In this document: piece after piece, positions 18,382 through 27,757 of the stretch
Layout: each line of letters opens with the position of its first letter
Position numbering within the stretch: position 1 is the first letter of the stretch
NCBI GenBank assembly: GCA_026993525.1
Contig: JALWSS010000110.1
Coordinates: forward strand, 1-60,693
From: Saprospiraceae bacterium
GTDB lineage: Bacteria; Bacteroidota; Bacteroidia; Chitinophagales; Saprospiraceae
Length of the DNA: 60,693 nucleotides
Direction: 5' to 3'
Position numbers and translations under genes: made by a program
The notes under the pieces: model-generated
What the model was told of the DNA's origin: nothing
Databases searched by the model: none
What the model saw: only the letters and a program-made list of their open reading frames with translations

Positions 18382-20754
18382 CTACATCCTCTCCACCACT
18401 GGTATCATTTTATCCAGCAGCTCATCCAGTTGGTTCCACCCGCCGTGGATTTTCGCATTGACGATGGCCAGCAACAATGCTTCCACCCGGGCCCGAAGGG
18501 CCTGGTCAGTTACATCCTGCAACAACCTGGATGTTCCGGTGTGGAGGGAGTTGAGAAAGGCTTCCATGGCGCGGCTGTATGGCTGCTGGCGGCCGTATTG
18601 GCGGACCCTCGCCAAATGGGAAATGAGCACCAGGGCCCTGTACCAGAAATTCGGATCGGTTCCATAGCCCATGTTCAGTGCCATTTGCTGAAGCTGAGCC
18701 GGCGTCAGGTAAGGCGGGCCGGCGTGTTCGTACAGGCGACCGTTGTAAAGCACCTGGATGTCGAAAACACAGGCTTCTTCATCCAGGATGATGTTGACCA
18801 CCACCTCCCTGCCATTCACCCTTTTTGAGAAGAGCAGGCTGTAATGCGGCCGGCCGCCTCCGGCATCCACCGGGCCTCCGAGACTGATGTCAGATACAGA
18901 AACAGCTTCCTCAACCCCGGCATCGGTAACACTTTGACTTGAAATCCTCTCGAGAACTGCGTAAATCTGGTCATCATTCAGGTTGCAGAAAATCGCTTCA
19001 AGATTGAAACTCAACCTGAATGTTTCAGGAGGAGAGGGAGGAACGTTTATAGTCAGCCGGTTCCGCTCGATGGCAACGGTCCCATTGTCAAAGCCAAACT
19101 GCAACTGACCGTTGTTGCGCCGGCGGATGAGGTCACAACAGTTGTTCGATTCCGCAAACCGGATGGTCCGGGTAAGCTCTCCTTGTCCGCAAGGTTTTCC
19201 GTCGCAATGGCAAGTGTATTGACCGTTCAGAATCAACTCACCTGAACCGCTGATACCAAATTCAACGGGAACGGAAGTGTGCCCCTGGTATGTCCTTCCG
19301 TCACGGTATCGTATTTCACGTTCCACAATGACGTAGTTGGTTCCGGAACATGATTCCGGACAATCACTCCTGACCTCCGGTGGCTCCAAACGTATTCTGT
19401 CAATGTATGTGGGCACGGTGTTGCCGGTGATCGGTTCTCCCGTTCTGGCATTGAGGATGCGCATGGGTTGCAGCAACTCACAGCTTTCACAGGGGCAACG
19501 CTCTGCCGGCAAGGTTACCCTTGCTTCATGCCGGCCGTTGTTTGCCGAAGGACATGGAGTGCCATTGCAGGAAACCCCGCCGCTGAAACTGACAGAAAGT
19601 GAACCATTTCCCGGAACATCGAAACTGATTGTGGCACCCTGCCCAAAGTCCTGAAGAACCGCTCCGCCGTTTTCGGGAATATAATCAATGGCCCAACTGC
19701 CATTGATGACGGAAGCGCACCCTTCCGGGCAATCGGTGGTGAAGCTGGCCTCGAACCGATAAAGGCCGGGTTGCAGCGTTGTGCCCGGATCCACCCGCTC
19801 ACCGTCCCTTGTAATGACGATTCCATTGAAGGATGAAAATGTACAGGAACATTCCACGGAAGGAGGCGTTGACACATCGGTCAGGCCAGATTTTACCAGC
19901 ACTTTGGCTTTCACACCCACCGCTTCAAAGCTGTTCCAGAAGCTTTGAATGCCCTCTTCCACTTCTTTTCGCACCTCCGGTGCAATGCTGGAAGTATCGC
20001 CCTGTAATTCGGAATACTGCCGCCAGGTTTGCGCAGCGAAATCGGCAATGGTGTAGTCTTCGTCGGAAGGATTCAGCAAAGAGCTGTATATCCAGAAAGT
20101 TTGCTGGATGAGGGTTTCACGCTCTTTGGCAGGCTGGCCGGAGAAGGGCGTTGGCGGCACCTCTCCAGTGGCGTACAATTCGTCAACGGTGGTGCTTATT
20201 CGCCGGAGCGCTTCGAAAAGCACCGGTGCCGCAACGGCCGGATGCTCGTCAGGGTCAATCCTTCCCGGAACAGGAACACCGCTGCCGGGATAGGCCGGCA
20301 ACAGATCCTGCTGTCCATCATTGGCTGGCACCCAACCTCTGCCGGAGGGCAACTCAGCACCAGGTTGCGGAAGGGGGGCTGCATGGTCAGGTGTGATCCA
20401 GGTGTTGAATGGGGGCAGCGGCTGCCCATCCGGAACCGGTGGCCGGTGAATGTCGGTGCAAAAACCGTTGTTCAGCGGCAACTGTGCCCTCTCCCCCGGG
20501 CGGATGACAAGGCCTGCCGAAGCATCGTTGGCGACGAGGTATCCCTGATGCCCGTTTGCCGAAGGAATGTAAAAATACTCCGGCATGTTAAAGCGCTGAG
20601 GCTCGCCGGAAGTGTTGCTGATGTCCAACTTGCCAATCGGTCCGGTGGTGTTTCCGGTACCGGTGGCCTGAATTGACAATTGGGCAATTGCGCCTGATGC
20701 TGACCCAATGAATAGCAACATCAGGAAGGCGATGTGAGCAAATCCATTTTTCAT
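18382..20754 (-). CDS. Secreted Cys-rich protein with shared thioester-like N-terminal domain (paralogue 1)
   Basis: This 790-residue exported protein of unknown function is the last gene of a four-gene operon. A signal peptide spans 1-24 (cleavage near AIAQ). Residues ~25-300 form a domain shared with the proteins at 24255 and 25173: LSIQATGTGNTTGPIG opening, YIPSANGHQGYL, GFCTDIHRPP with Cys99, a proline-rich loop, PTPFSG, LIQQTFWIY with Gln217, and the closing block FWNSFEAVGVKAKVL. The Cys/Gln pair resembles thioester-domain motifs. The rest (300-600) has many paired cysteines (CSCTFSS, CPCESC, CHCDGKPC) and beta-rich repeats, then a ~190-residue C-terminal alpha/beta region. No T9SS sorting domain is present, so the export route past the inner membrane is unclear. 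Confidence 0.75.
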   Translation of the reverse strand: MKNGFAHIAFLMLLFIGSASGAIAQLSIQATGTGNTTGPIGKLDISNTSGEPQRFNMPEYFYIPSANGHQGYLVANDASAGLVIRPGERAQLPLNNGFCTDIHRPPVPDGQPLPPFNTWITPDHAAPLPQPGAELPSGRGWVPANDGQQDLLPAYPGSGVPVPGRIDPDEHPAVAAPVLFEALRRISTTVDELYATGEVPPTPFSGQPAKERETLIQQTFWIYSSLLNPSDEDYTIADFAAQTWRQYSELQGDTSSIAPEVRKEVEEGIQSFWNSFEAVGVKAKVLVKSGLTDVSTPPSVECSCTFSSFNGIVITRDGERVDPGTTLQPGLYRFEASFTTDCPEGCASVINGSWAIDYIPENGGAVLQDFGQGATISFDVPGNGSLSVSFSGGVSCNGTPCPSANNGRHEARVTLPAERCPCESCELLQPMRILNARTGEPITGNTVPTYIDRIRLEPPEVRSDCPESCSGTNYVIVEREIRYRDGRTYQGHTSVPVEFGISGSGELILNGQYTCHCDGKPCGQGELTRTIRFAESNNCCDLIRRRNNGQLQFGFDNGTVAIERNRLTINVPPSPPETFRLSFNLEAIFCNLNDDQIYAVLERISSQSVTDAGVEEAVSVSDISLGGPVDAGGGRPHYSLLFSKRVNGREVVVNIILDEEACVFDIQVLYNGRLYEHAGPPYLTPAQLQQMALNMGYGTDPNFWYRALVLISHLARVRQYGRQQPYSRAMEAFLNSLHTGTSRLLQDVTDQALRARVEALLLAIVNAKIHGGWNQLDELLDKMIPVVERM

Positions 20755-20803
20755 GACTGTTCGATTTTTGGTTTACAAAAAATGGATACTTCACCCTGGA
20801 TGC

Positions 20804-20915
20804 TATACTCAAAGTGGTTTGAGAATAATCCATCACTTACGTCAAGTGTAGATGGGGAGTTTGGGTCCCGGAGCAAGTCCGGGATCGCCGCCAAAACCAC
20901 TTCGTTTTGAGTATA
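20804..20915. repeat. MITE-like inverted repeat (TATACTC family), copy 1
   Basis: This 112-bp element has termini TATACTCAAA and TTTGAGTATA as inverted repeats; the right arm also reads AACGAAGTGGTTT on the minus strand, matching the copies at 41566 and 41683. The interior contains a CCCGGAGCAAGTCCGGG hairpin. It fills the gap between two genes of the secreted-protein operon and ends four bases before the upstream gene's stop codon. Confidence 0.8.
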
Positions 20916-20919
20916 CCTG

Positions 20920-23900
20920 CTAAAACCGCCAACTCAAGGCGGGCTGGAATCCCATCTGTGGTCTTTGTTTACCGAAGGAATAAACAGAAAGCGGCAGGCT
21001 GAAAACCCCGCATTTGCCGAAGGGCATTTCAAAACCTGTTTCCAGGCAGAAACCGCTGGTCAACCGGCTGGCCGGCACCAGGTCTGAATGGCCCAGCCTC
21101 AGGTATTGTAAGTAAATACCTGCGTTCAGACGTATGCTTCCCTTCGGTAAACGGAACAGGTGGCCCGCCATCAATTTGGGCTGTAAGAGGCTGAAAGATG
21201 CGCTGTGCCTTTGCCCGGCAACACCCTCCAACAACAACTGCCCCTCGGCCTGTGCCAGGCCAAACGCCACGAAGTTTCCACCGGGTTTGTCCCGGAAAAC
21301 GGTCATGGCTGCGCTGTTCGCAATGAGGATATCAGTCGCATGAAACAGCCCTGTCGTTGGGTGCTCCGGGCCTGCACTTGCAATTTCAACATCCGGTATT
21401 GCGGGATTTGCCGACGGCGAATAGTCAAAAGCGAACATGGGCAACAGTTCCACGGTCACGGTTTCGGACGGGCACTCGGCGGCGTCCAGCACCATGATGT
21501 CGTAAATGCCGGCAGGCAGGTTCTGGATGGTGAATACCGGGTTGTTGGCGATGCCTGAGAAGTTGCCATTCACAATGACCTGATAGGGCGGCGGATGGGC
21601 GGCGGGGTCCACCACCTGCAACTGGATGCTGCCATCCGGTGCTGTGGGCGACGACGGAGGGTTCACCTGCAAAACGTTCAAAGCAAAAGGCGGCGCCTGT
21701 GTTACATTGACGGTGAAGACTTCCGTGCACTGTGGCCCGGCCGCCTGGTCGGTGACCTGGATGGTGTAGTTGCCAGGCCCCACCGGCATAAAGGTGTTCA
21801 CGTGCACCTCGGTGCCGTTGGGCACATTGGGCAGGGTGTTGGTGCCCGGAGGGCCCGAAACAGTTACGTCAAAAGGGCCCTGCCCGCCGGAGATGACAAA
21901 GCTGATGTCACCTCCTGTGGGGCAATCGGCCGGCACCACCACCAGCCCGGTGACGTATTGGGGCGGGTCTTCTCCGATGGTCACTTCAAATGTCAGCTCA
22001 CAGCTCAGGTCAACATCGGTAATGGTGACCTGGTAATTGCCGGCCGGCACATCCGCCAGCACCAGGCCGGTGGTTCCGTTGGACCACTGGTAGGCGTAAT
22101 TCCCGGATGGGCTCACATTGGCCACAGCCACGCCGTTGGCAACCCCACAATCTGCATTGGAAATACTGAAAGTGGCTGTGAAGGTGCAGGGCGGTGGCAG
22201 AATGGTGATCAACTGCGCACAGGCAACGGCATTGCCACAGTCGTCGGTGGCCGTCCAGGTTCTGACGAGGATGCCGGTGCAGTTCATCACCCCGCTGTCA
22301 TCGTCCTGGTAAATGAGGCCCGGTGAGCTGCTGCAATTGTCGCTGGCCACGGCCATGCCCGTCACCGACGGGTCGTTGGGCTGCATGCACACTGCCTCGG
22401 CATTGCCCGGGCAGGTGATGAGGGGCGGCGTATTGTCTTCCACCACAATGCTCTGGATGCAGGATGCGGTGTTGCCGCAATCATCGGTGGCGGTCCAGGT
22501 GCGGATCAGCACGCCGGTGTTGTTGCATCCGCTGAGGCCGCTGCTGTTGTCTTCGTAAACGAGGGTGCCGGCAGCGGGGTCGCCGCAGTTGAAAGTGGCC
22601 ATGGCTTCACCGGTGACGGCGGGATCCGGCACCACATTGCACTCAACCGTCATTGTAGCCGGGCAGGTGATCTCCGGGGCCACGCCGGGTTCCATGGTAA
22701 TCGTTTGCTCGCAGGTGGTGGAATTGCCACATTCGTCGGTGGCGGTCCAGGTGCGCAGCAGGTCGCCTTCGCAATTGGTCACACCGCTGGCGTCGTCCTC
22801 GTAATTGTAACTCAGGTCAGCGCTGCAATTGTCTTCCCCTTCGGGAAAACCGGTGGCCGATGGATCGGGAGCCGGGGTGCCACTGCACGCAGCCGTGGTA
22901 GTTGGCGGGCAGGTGATGGTGGGGGGTGTTTCGTCTATGATGGTGATGGTTTGATTACAAGAAACAGCGTTCCCGCAAGTGTCAGAAGCCGTCCAGGTGC
23001 GAATCAAGTCTCCCGTTCCACTACAATTCGTCAATCCAGCCGGATCGTCCTCGTAGGTGATATTGAAAGAGGTTGGACAAAACCCTGCAACTTCCGCCTC
23101 CCCCGTAATGTCAGTAACCGGGTTCTGGTCACAGTCGATTGTTGTATTAGATGGGCAAGTTATCTCAGGTTGCTCCCCTTCAACGGTGATAACTTGTGTG
23201 CAGGAGCTCGTATTCCCACAGTCATCTTCCGCTGTCCATGTTCTTATCATGGTTCCGGTTCCGCCACAGCCCGTTAACCCGGAGGTATCGTCTTGCCAAC
23301 TCCTGTCGGGAAATTGTGTGCAATTATCACTGACTCCAGGGAATCCAATGGTCTTGGGGTCCGCAAAGTTCAAACAAGGAACGCCTGCATCAGGAGGACA
23401 AGCAATGGAAGGTGGCTGCTCATCTGTCAGCACTGTAATCACCTGACTGCACTGGCTGGAGTTTCCCGAAGGGTCTTCAACAGAAAACGTCCGGATGAGG
23501 GTACCCGAATTGCCGCAGCCCGTCAGACCGCTCATATCATCTTGCCAATTGATGGAAAGCTGGTCACCGGCACAGGCATCCGTGGCGGTGGCCATTCCTG
23601 TTTCATTCACCCCCAACTCACTGCTGCAATCCACACTCACATCTGCCGGGCAGGTCAAAACAGGTGCCTGGTTATCGATTACAGAAATGGAAACATTGGC
23701 TGACAATACTTTTCCAGTTGCGTCTTCCACTGAATAGCTAAATGTGAAGCTCGCCGGACCGATGCCGCTGACGGTGAGGATGTCGCCGTTGATGATAACC
23801 TCAATGCCTGCCGGTGGGGAGACCGAGACCACCTTCAGGCCATCGCCCTCGTCGTTTTGCAAAACATTCAGGGTGGTGGTGCTTACACCGCAGGCAATGC

Positions 23901-24198
23901 TCACAGCATCGTCATGGGGCACCAGCAGGGTGCCTTCTCCTCCTCCATCCCGGGTGAGGAACCAGACGAGCCCGCCACCCACTACCGCACCGCCAATGAT
24001 GGGCAAAACGGGGTATTTCTTCGTGGGATGCAGCAGCACGAAGCCGGGCTTCATGTCCGCTCCGGTGAGGTGCACACGGTCCCAGGGCGGAGGGATGGTG
24101 TCGGCATTGCCGGTGTGGTGAAAAGCTGCGGGGTTGTTGGCCGGCAGGCCGACGAAAAGGACCAACGACATGGATATGCTTAGTATAAATCGTTTCAT
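20920..24198 (-). CDS. Large surface protein: six HYR-like repeats, SprB-like repeats, possible C-terminal beta-barrel
   Basis: This 1092-residue protein starts at ATG 24198, giving a clean signal peptide MKRFILSISMSLVLFVGLPA. Near residue 65 is a second hydrophobic segment, PIIGGAVVGGGLVWFLT. Residues ~95-180 form a cadherin-like region (LNVLQNDEGDGLKVVSVSP). Six repeats of 80-95 residues follow (about 180-690). Each has a CP start, a DNC, a DD-SG-x-x-x-C turn and RTWTAxDxCGN, with about six cysteines, as in Bacteroidota HYR domains. Next come about three SprB-like modules (YAYQWSNGTTGLVLADVPAGNYQVTITD type, ~690-960). The last ~130 residues show alternating amphipathic strands and end in Trp-Arg-Phe, as outer-membrane barrels do. 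There is no T9SS domain. It is probably an outer-membrane-attached adhesin working with its operon partners. Confidence 0.7.
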   Translation of the reverse strand: MKRFILSISMSLVLFVGLPANNPAAFHHTGNADTIPPPWDRVHLTGADMKPGFVLLHPTKKYPVLPIIGGAVVGGGLVWFLTRDGGGEGTLLVPHDDAVSIACGVSTTTLNVLQNDEGDGLKVVSVSPPAGIEVIINGDILTVSGIGPASFTFSYSVEDATGKVLSANVSISVIDNQAPVLTCPADVSVDCSSELGVNETGMATATDACAGDQLSINWQDDMSGLTGCGNSGTLIRTFSVEDPSGNSSQCSQVITVLTDEQPPSIACPPDAGVPCLNFADPKTIGFPGVSDNCTQFPDRSWQDDTSGLTGCGGTGTMIRTWTAEDDCGNTSSCTQVITVEGEQPEITCPSNTTIDCDQNPVTDITGEAEVAGFCPTSFNITYEDDPAGLTNCSGTGDLIRTWTASDTCGNAVSCNQTITIIDETPPTITCPPTTTAACSGTPAPDPSATGFPEGEDNCSADLSYNYEDDASGVTNCEGDLLRTWTATDECGNSTTCEQTITMEPGVAPEITCPATMTVECNVVPDPAVTGEAMATFNCGDPAAGTLVYEDNSSGLSGCNNTGVLIRTWTATDDCGNTASCIQSIVVEDNTPPLITCPGNAEAVCMQPNDPSVTGMAVASDNCSSSPGLIYQDDDSGVMNCTGILVRTWTATDDCGNAVACAQLITILPPPCTFTATFSISNADCGVANGVAVANVSPSGNYAYQWSNGTTGLVLADVPAGNYQVTITDVDLSCELTFEVTIGEDPPQYVTGLVVVPADCPTGGDISFVISGGQGPFDVTVSGPPGTNTLPNVPNGTEVHVNTFMPVGPGNYTIQVTDQAAGPQCTEVFTVNVTQAPPFALNVLQVNPPSSPTAPDGSIQLQVVDPAAHPPPYQVIVNGNFSGIANNPVFTIQNLPAGIYDIMVLDAAECPSETVTVELLPMFAFDYSPSANPAIPDVEIASAGPEHPTTGLFHATDILIANSAAMTVFRDKPGGNFVAFGLAQAEGQLLLEGVAGQRHSASFSLLQPKLMAGHLFRLPKGSIRLNAGIYLQYLRLGHSDLVPASRLTSGFCLETGFEMPFGKCGVFSLPLSVYSFGKQRPQMGFQPALSWRF

Positions 24199-24254
24199 TT
24201 TATTGCGGGTTATGGTTGAAGGCAACAGGTTGAGAGACAGCTCTTTTGAGCGAA

Positions 24255-25160
24255 TCAGTTTTTCACCAGCACTTTTGCTTTCACGCCGGTGGCTTCAAAG
24301 GCATTCCAGAATTCCACGATGCCTGTTTCCACGTTCTCTTTTTCTTCCTTCGGCAACGTGGCGGTGCTGCCGAGCTGGTTGTACACGTTGTTGCTGAAAT
24401 CATCGCGGGAGTAGCGCTCACCGGTGAGCAATGACATGTATATCCACAATGTATGCTGGACGAGCGTCTCACGCTCTTTGGAGGAATAGCCGGAGTAAGG
24501 CGTGGACACCTCCTCATTTCGAATCATCTCATCGGCGGCGTCTTCCACCGCCTCCACGACTGCCACCACCAGCGGGGCCACTATTTCAGGGCTCTTGTCG
24601 AGGTTGACGGTTCCGCCAACGGGATGGACGGTGCCCGGCCAGGTGGGCAGGGGGCCGTCAGGGGTCTCTTTCCAGGGTCTGAACACCGATGAAGATTTCA
24701 GCTCGTCCATGTCGTCATCGCCATAGCGGTCAACCGGTATTGCGGTAGCGAGGAACACTTCTTTTTCCAGACGGGGCGGACGGCCGGGCTCTGACACGGC
24801 CACTCCCACGGGTACCCACTCTGCCAGTGGCGGCAGTTCGTAGCCCGAAGGTGCCGGCGGGCGGTCCGGGTGAATGCAATAGCCCGTCACGCTGACCGAA
24901 ACCTGGTCGCCGGCATCCACCAGCACCCCGCCGGGTATGCGGCCCACATAGCCCTGGTGATCCCCATCGGAAGGGATGTAAACCGTTTGCGCAGCGAGGA
25001 CGACAGGAACACTGTCAGTATTGGTAACCAATATCCGGGCTATCTCTCCGGTGGATTTGCCGGTTCCGGAAGCCCGGCTGTAGAGCTGCCCCATGACCGG
25101 CAAATCCATTGAGAGAAGTAAAAGACAAATTGCGATTGAATTGCGAAGAAAAGGTTTCAT
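24255..25160 (-). CDS. Secreted stand-alone thioester-like domain protein (paralogue 2)
   Basis: This 301-residue exported protein consists of little more than the domain shared with the genes at 18382 and 25173. A signal peptide spans 1-24 (GQ cleavage). The domain has SGTGKSTGEIARI, YIPSDGDHQGYVG, GYCIHPDRPP with Cys95, a longer insert (120-185), PYSGYSSKERE, LVQHTLWIYMSLL with Gln235, and the closing FWNAFEATGVKAKVL. Because it ends with the domain, it marks the domain boundary for the family. The Cys and Gln positions are kept although the flanks diverge, which is what a functional pair would show. It lies 12 bases after the gene at 25173 and 56 bases before the HYR/SprB gene. The role is unknown; an adhesin head domain is the working guess. 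Confidence 0.75.
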   Translation of the reverse strand: MKPFLRNSIAICLLLLSMDLPVMGQLYSRASGTGKSTGEIARILVTNTDSVPVVLAAQTVYIPSDGDHQGYVGRIPGGVLVDAGDQVSVSVTGYCIHPDRPPAPSGYELPPLAEWVPVGVAVSEPGRPPRLEKEVFLATAIPVDRYGDDDMDELKSSSVFRPWKETPDGPLPTWPGTVHPVGGTVNLDKSPEIVAPLVVAVVEAVEDAADEMIRNEEVSTPYSGYSSKERETLVQHTLWIYMSLLTGERYSRDDFSNNVYNQLGSTATLPKEEKENVETGIVEFWNAFEATGVKAKVLVKN

Positions 25161-25172
25161 AATACAGGGTTT

Positions 25173-27392
25173 TTACGGCTTGTAAGTTCCGATGTACACC
25201 AGCGGGAAGACGTGTCCGTTTGCGGTGGCTTCGATGTAGAGGTAGGCTTTCTCACAGCCTCCGGCCTGCCGGCGCAGGTGGGCAATGTCCAGTTTGTACT
25301 TGAAAGCACACTGGCCCTGGCAATCGCTGGTGAAGTTGGTTTTGGTCAATGTGGCCTGCCCCCCCTCGAAATTCACCGGTTTCGGATCGCCAAACTGGCC
25401 TTCACCGGGTGTGCTGCTTCCGGGTTTTTGCTCCCAGCACTTCACATAAGCCCGGAGTGTGACGGTTTTACCGTTGACGTCACTGCAGTATTTCCAAACG
25501 ATACGGTGTGGGTCGGAGTGATCATTGTAATTGTCATCAATGCGCCATTTGGGATGCTTGTATGTCCGCTTCATCATTTCGAAGAAGAGCAGGTGGTACA
25601 TCACCCGGGCCTCCTCCAGGTTGCCCTTTTTGATGAGGGCGTCCACGAAGTTGGCCAGGTCCATAGCCGCTGACATCATGGAGCCGGCTGCCTTTTCCCC
25701 GAATTTCTTGATGAGCATTTTTTTCAGCGTGGATTCAATTTTCTCTTTGAGGTATTCCTGGGCTTTGTCCCCCAGGTAGCCTTTGAAATCTTTCAGCATG
25801 GCGGTGAGTTCCAAATAAAGCCGGTTGAACTGGTCCTGCGCATCTTGTCCGGGTTCCAGGAAATGCTCCCGGAGGCGTTTGCACTTGTTTTTGATGCGGT
25901 CGTAATCCCTGGCGTTGTCGGGGTCAATCCTTTTAAGGTTGTCCATCAGTTTTTCGATCAACTCCACGGTTTTGATCACCTCCTCGACGTCGTCAATGGT
26001 TGTCAGGTCTTTCACCAGTTTGTCAATTTCCGTTTTCAGCCATTTGTCCAGCACACCCCAGATTTTGTCGGGCGTTGAAAGCAGGTCCATGATCATTTGA
26101 ATGAGCCTTGCCTCCTTCACCAGGCTGTTTTCTTCCAATTCGGCACGGGCTCCTGCCACCTTCTCCTGCATCTGTTGCACCAGTTTGATGAGGCTGTCGA
26201 GGGTGATGTTGCTCGTGGCGATGTTGAAAGCCACGTTGCCCATCATCAGGTTGTTGAATTGCGTTGCAACGGAAATGTTGTAGTACTGCCCTTCCTGCAG
26301 CCCTTCTATCCGGGCTGAGGTACCCTGAAGCCCTTCAATGGTCACGGCTTTCGGGCTGCTGCCGTCGAGGGCTGTGGCGGTGATGGTGTAGTTGTAGTTC
26401 CCGCTGATGTCATAGCCCTGGGCATCGGTGAAAGTCCAGGTCACTTCAAATCCCTGAGCCGGAACTTCATCACCGGATTTCGGGCATTTGATACTGAGGA
26501 TCGGCAATTCATTTGCCGGGTCTTTTTTCTTCAAAACCTTGGCTTGCACACCAACCGCTTCAAATCCGTCCCAAAACTGGGAGATGCCCTGGTTGAGCTG
26601 CTCCTGTGTTGCTGCCGGAATGGCATCCGCTTCCACTCCCATGGCTTCTGTGAACTGGTTTACGGTTCGCTCCGCAAAGTCGTCTTTGGAATAATCATCG
26701 TCGGAAGGATTGAGCGAAGAGGTGTAAATCCAGAAAGACTGTTGTATGAGGGCCTCCCGCTCCTTTTCAGGATTGCCGGAGAACGGCGTCTGAGGCACTG
26801 TACCCTGGGTGTACATATCATCAACGGTGCTGGTGATGTGGTCCAGCACTTCAAAGATCAGCGGTGCAGCCGTTTCCGGAAATTGGTTGAAGTCCAGGGT
26901 ATAGGGCAGGGGGATATCCGTTCCGGGAAAGGTCGGAACCACTGTGTTAGGTGAACCGCCCTGCACGGGGGTCCAGCCGCTGTCAGCCACCGGTTCAAAA
27001 CCGGGTTTGGGCGGCGGGCCGGTGCCTGCGGGCGAAACCCAGGTTTCGTACCAGGGCAAGGATTCACCGGCAGGAACCGGCGGCTTGTGGATGTCCGTAC
27101 AGAAGCCATTGTCCAACGGAACGGTCACTGTTCCTCCGGGCGGTACGGTGACGGGGGGCTTGCCCTCGCCAATTACCACATAACCCTGGTAGCTGCCGTC
27201 AGAAGGGATCAGGTAATTGTCAAAATCAAAAATGCGGGCTTCGTCTCCCTGGTTGGTGATGGTAAGGTCGGCAATGTGGCCGGTGGTTTGTCCGGTGCCC
27301 GTTGCAGAAATGTGCCATTGGGCAAAGCCATATTGACCGAAGGAAAAAAAAGTGAAAAATGAGAGGATAAAGGGTAAAAGATGATTTCTCAT
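25173..27392 (-). CDS. Secreted protein: thioester-like domain, Fn3-like domain, helical stalk (paralogue 3)
   Basis: This is a 739-residue exported protein. The ATG at 27392 gives the signal peptide MRNHLLPFILSFFTFFSFG; the upstream frame extension has no signal character. Residues ~25-290 are the shared domain with GFCTDIHKPP (Cys98), PTPFSG, LIQQSFWIY (Gln217) and FWDGFEAVGVQAKVL. Residues ~300-390 look like an Ig/Fn3-type sandwich (FEVTWTFTDAQGY, YNYTITAT). About 390-610 is strongly helical with heptad character (MQEKVAGARAELEENSLVK; EEVIKTVELIEKL), a possible coiled-coil stalk. The end (~610-739) is a Cys-containing beta domain. No sorting domain is seen. It is the first gene of the operon 27392 to 18382. 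Head, sandwich and stalk order fits a surface-projecting adhesin. Confidence 0.75.
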   Translation of the reverse strand: MRNHLLPFILSFFTFFSFGQYGFAQWHISATGTGQTTGHIADLTITNQGDEARIFDFDNYLIPSDGSYQGYVVIGEGKPPVTVPPGGTVTVPLDNGFCTDIHKPPVPAGESLPWYETWVSPAGTGPPPKPGFEPVADSGWTPVQGGSPNTVVPTFPGTDIPLPYTLDFNQFPETAAPLIFEVLDHITSTVDDMYTQGTVPQTPFSGNPEKEREALIQQSFWIYTSSLNPSDDDYSKDDFAERTVNQFTEAMGVEADAIPAATQEQLNQGISQFWDGFEAVGVQAKVLKKKDPANELPILSIKCPKSGDEVPAQGFEVTWTFTDAQGYDISGNYNYTITATALDGSSPKAVTIEGLQGTSARIEGLQEGQYYNISVATQFNNLMMGNVAFNIATSNITLDSLIKLVQQMQEKVAGARAELEENSLVKEARLIQMIMDLLSTPDKIWGVLDKWLKTEIDKLVKDLTTIDDVEEVIKTVELIEKLMDNLKRIDPDNARDYDRIKNKCKRLREHFLEPGQDAQDQFNRLYLELTAMLKDFKGYLGDKAQEYLKEKIESTLKKMLIKKFGEKAAGSMMSAAMDLANFVDALIKKGNLEEARVMYHLLFFEMMKRTYKHPKWRIDDNYNDHSDPHRIVWKYCSDVNGKTVTLRAYVKCWEQKPGSSTPGEGQFGDPKPVNFEGGQATLTKTNFTSDCQGQCAFKYKLDIAHLRRQAGGCEKAYLYIEATANGHVFPLVYIGTYKP

Positions 27393-27670
27393 GGCAAATG
27401 GATTTGCGAATGAATCAAACCGGCTTGCAGGATGCAAACCACGGTTTGGAAAATGGGTATCACCTGTTCATGGAATCAGCGCAAGTATTCTTACTCAAGC
27501 TTTTGGTAATTCTTCGAAAAAAAATTGACAGGGCCTTGCTGAATGAAGTAATTGTGCTTATCCGCTATTGGCTGGAAAGTCCAAATTTAAAGAAAAAAAG
27601 GAAAGGCCTGTATCGGAGGGCAACAACAGGTAATTGTGAGCGATTCTCGGTTCAAAACAGGGTTTTAACC

Positions 27671-27734
27671 TTGAAAATTTATGGTTTACCGTAAAATTTC
27701 GCTTGAAAATTTATGGTTGACCGTGAATTTTTTA
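27671..27734 (+). repeat. Two 32-bp direct repeats upstream of AAA/DUF4143 copy C
   Basis: Units start at 27671 and 27703 (period 32). Both begin TTGAAAATTTATGGTT, then (T/G)ACCGT(A/G)AA and a T-rich end. TTTACCGTAAA in the first unit is a near-palindrome. The second unit ends 23 bases before the ATG at 27758. It probably regulates the AAA gene. The remaining gap (27393-27670) shows no gene. Confidence 0.85.
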
Positions 27735-27757
27735 GCTTTACCCGAAATACATTCGCC

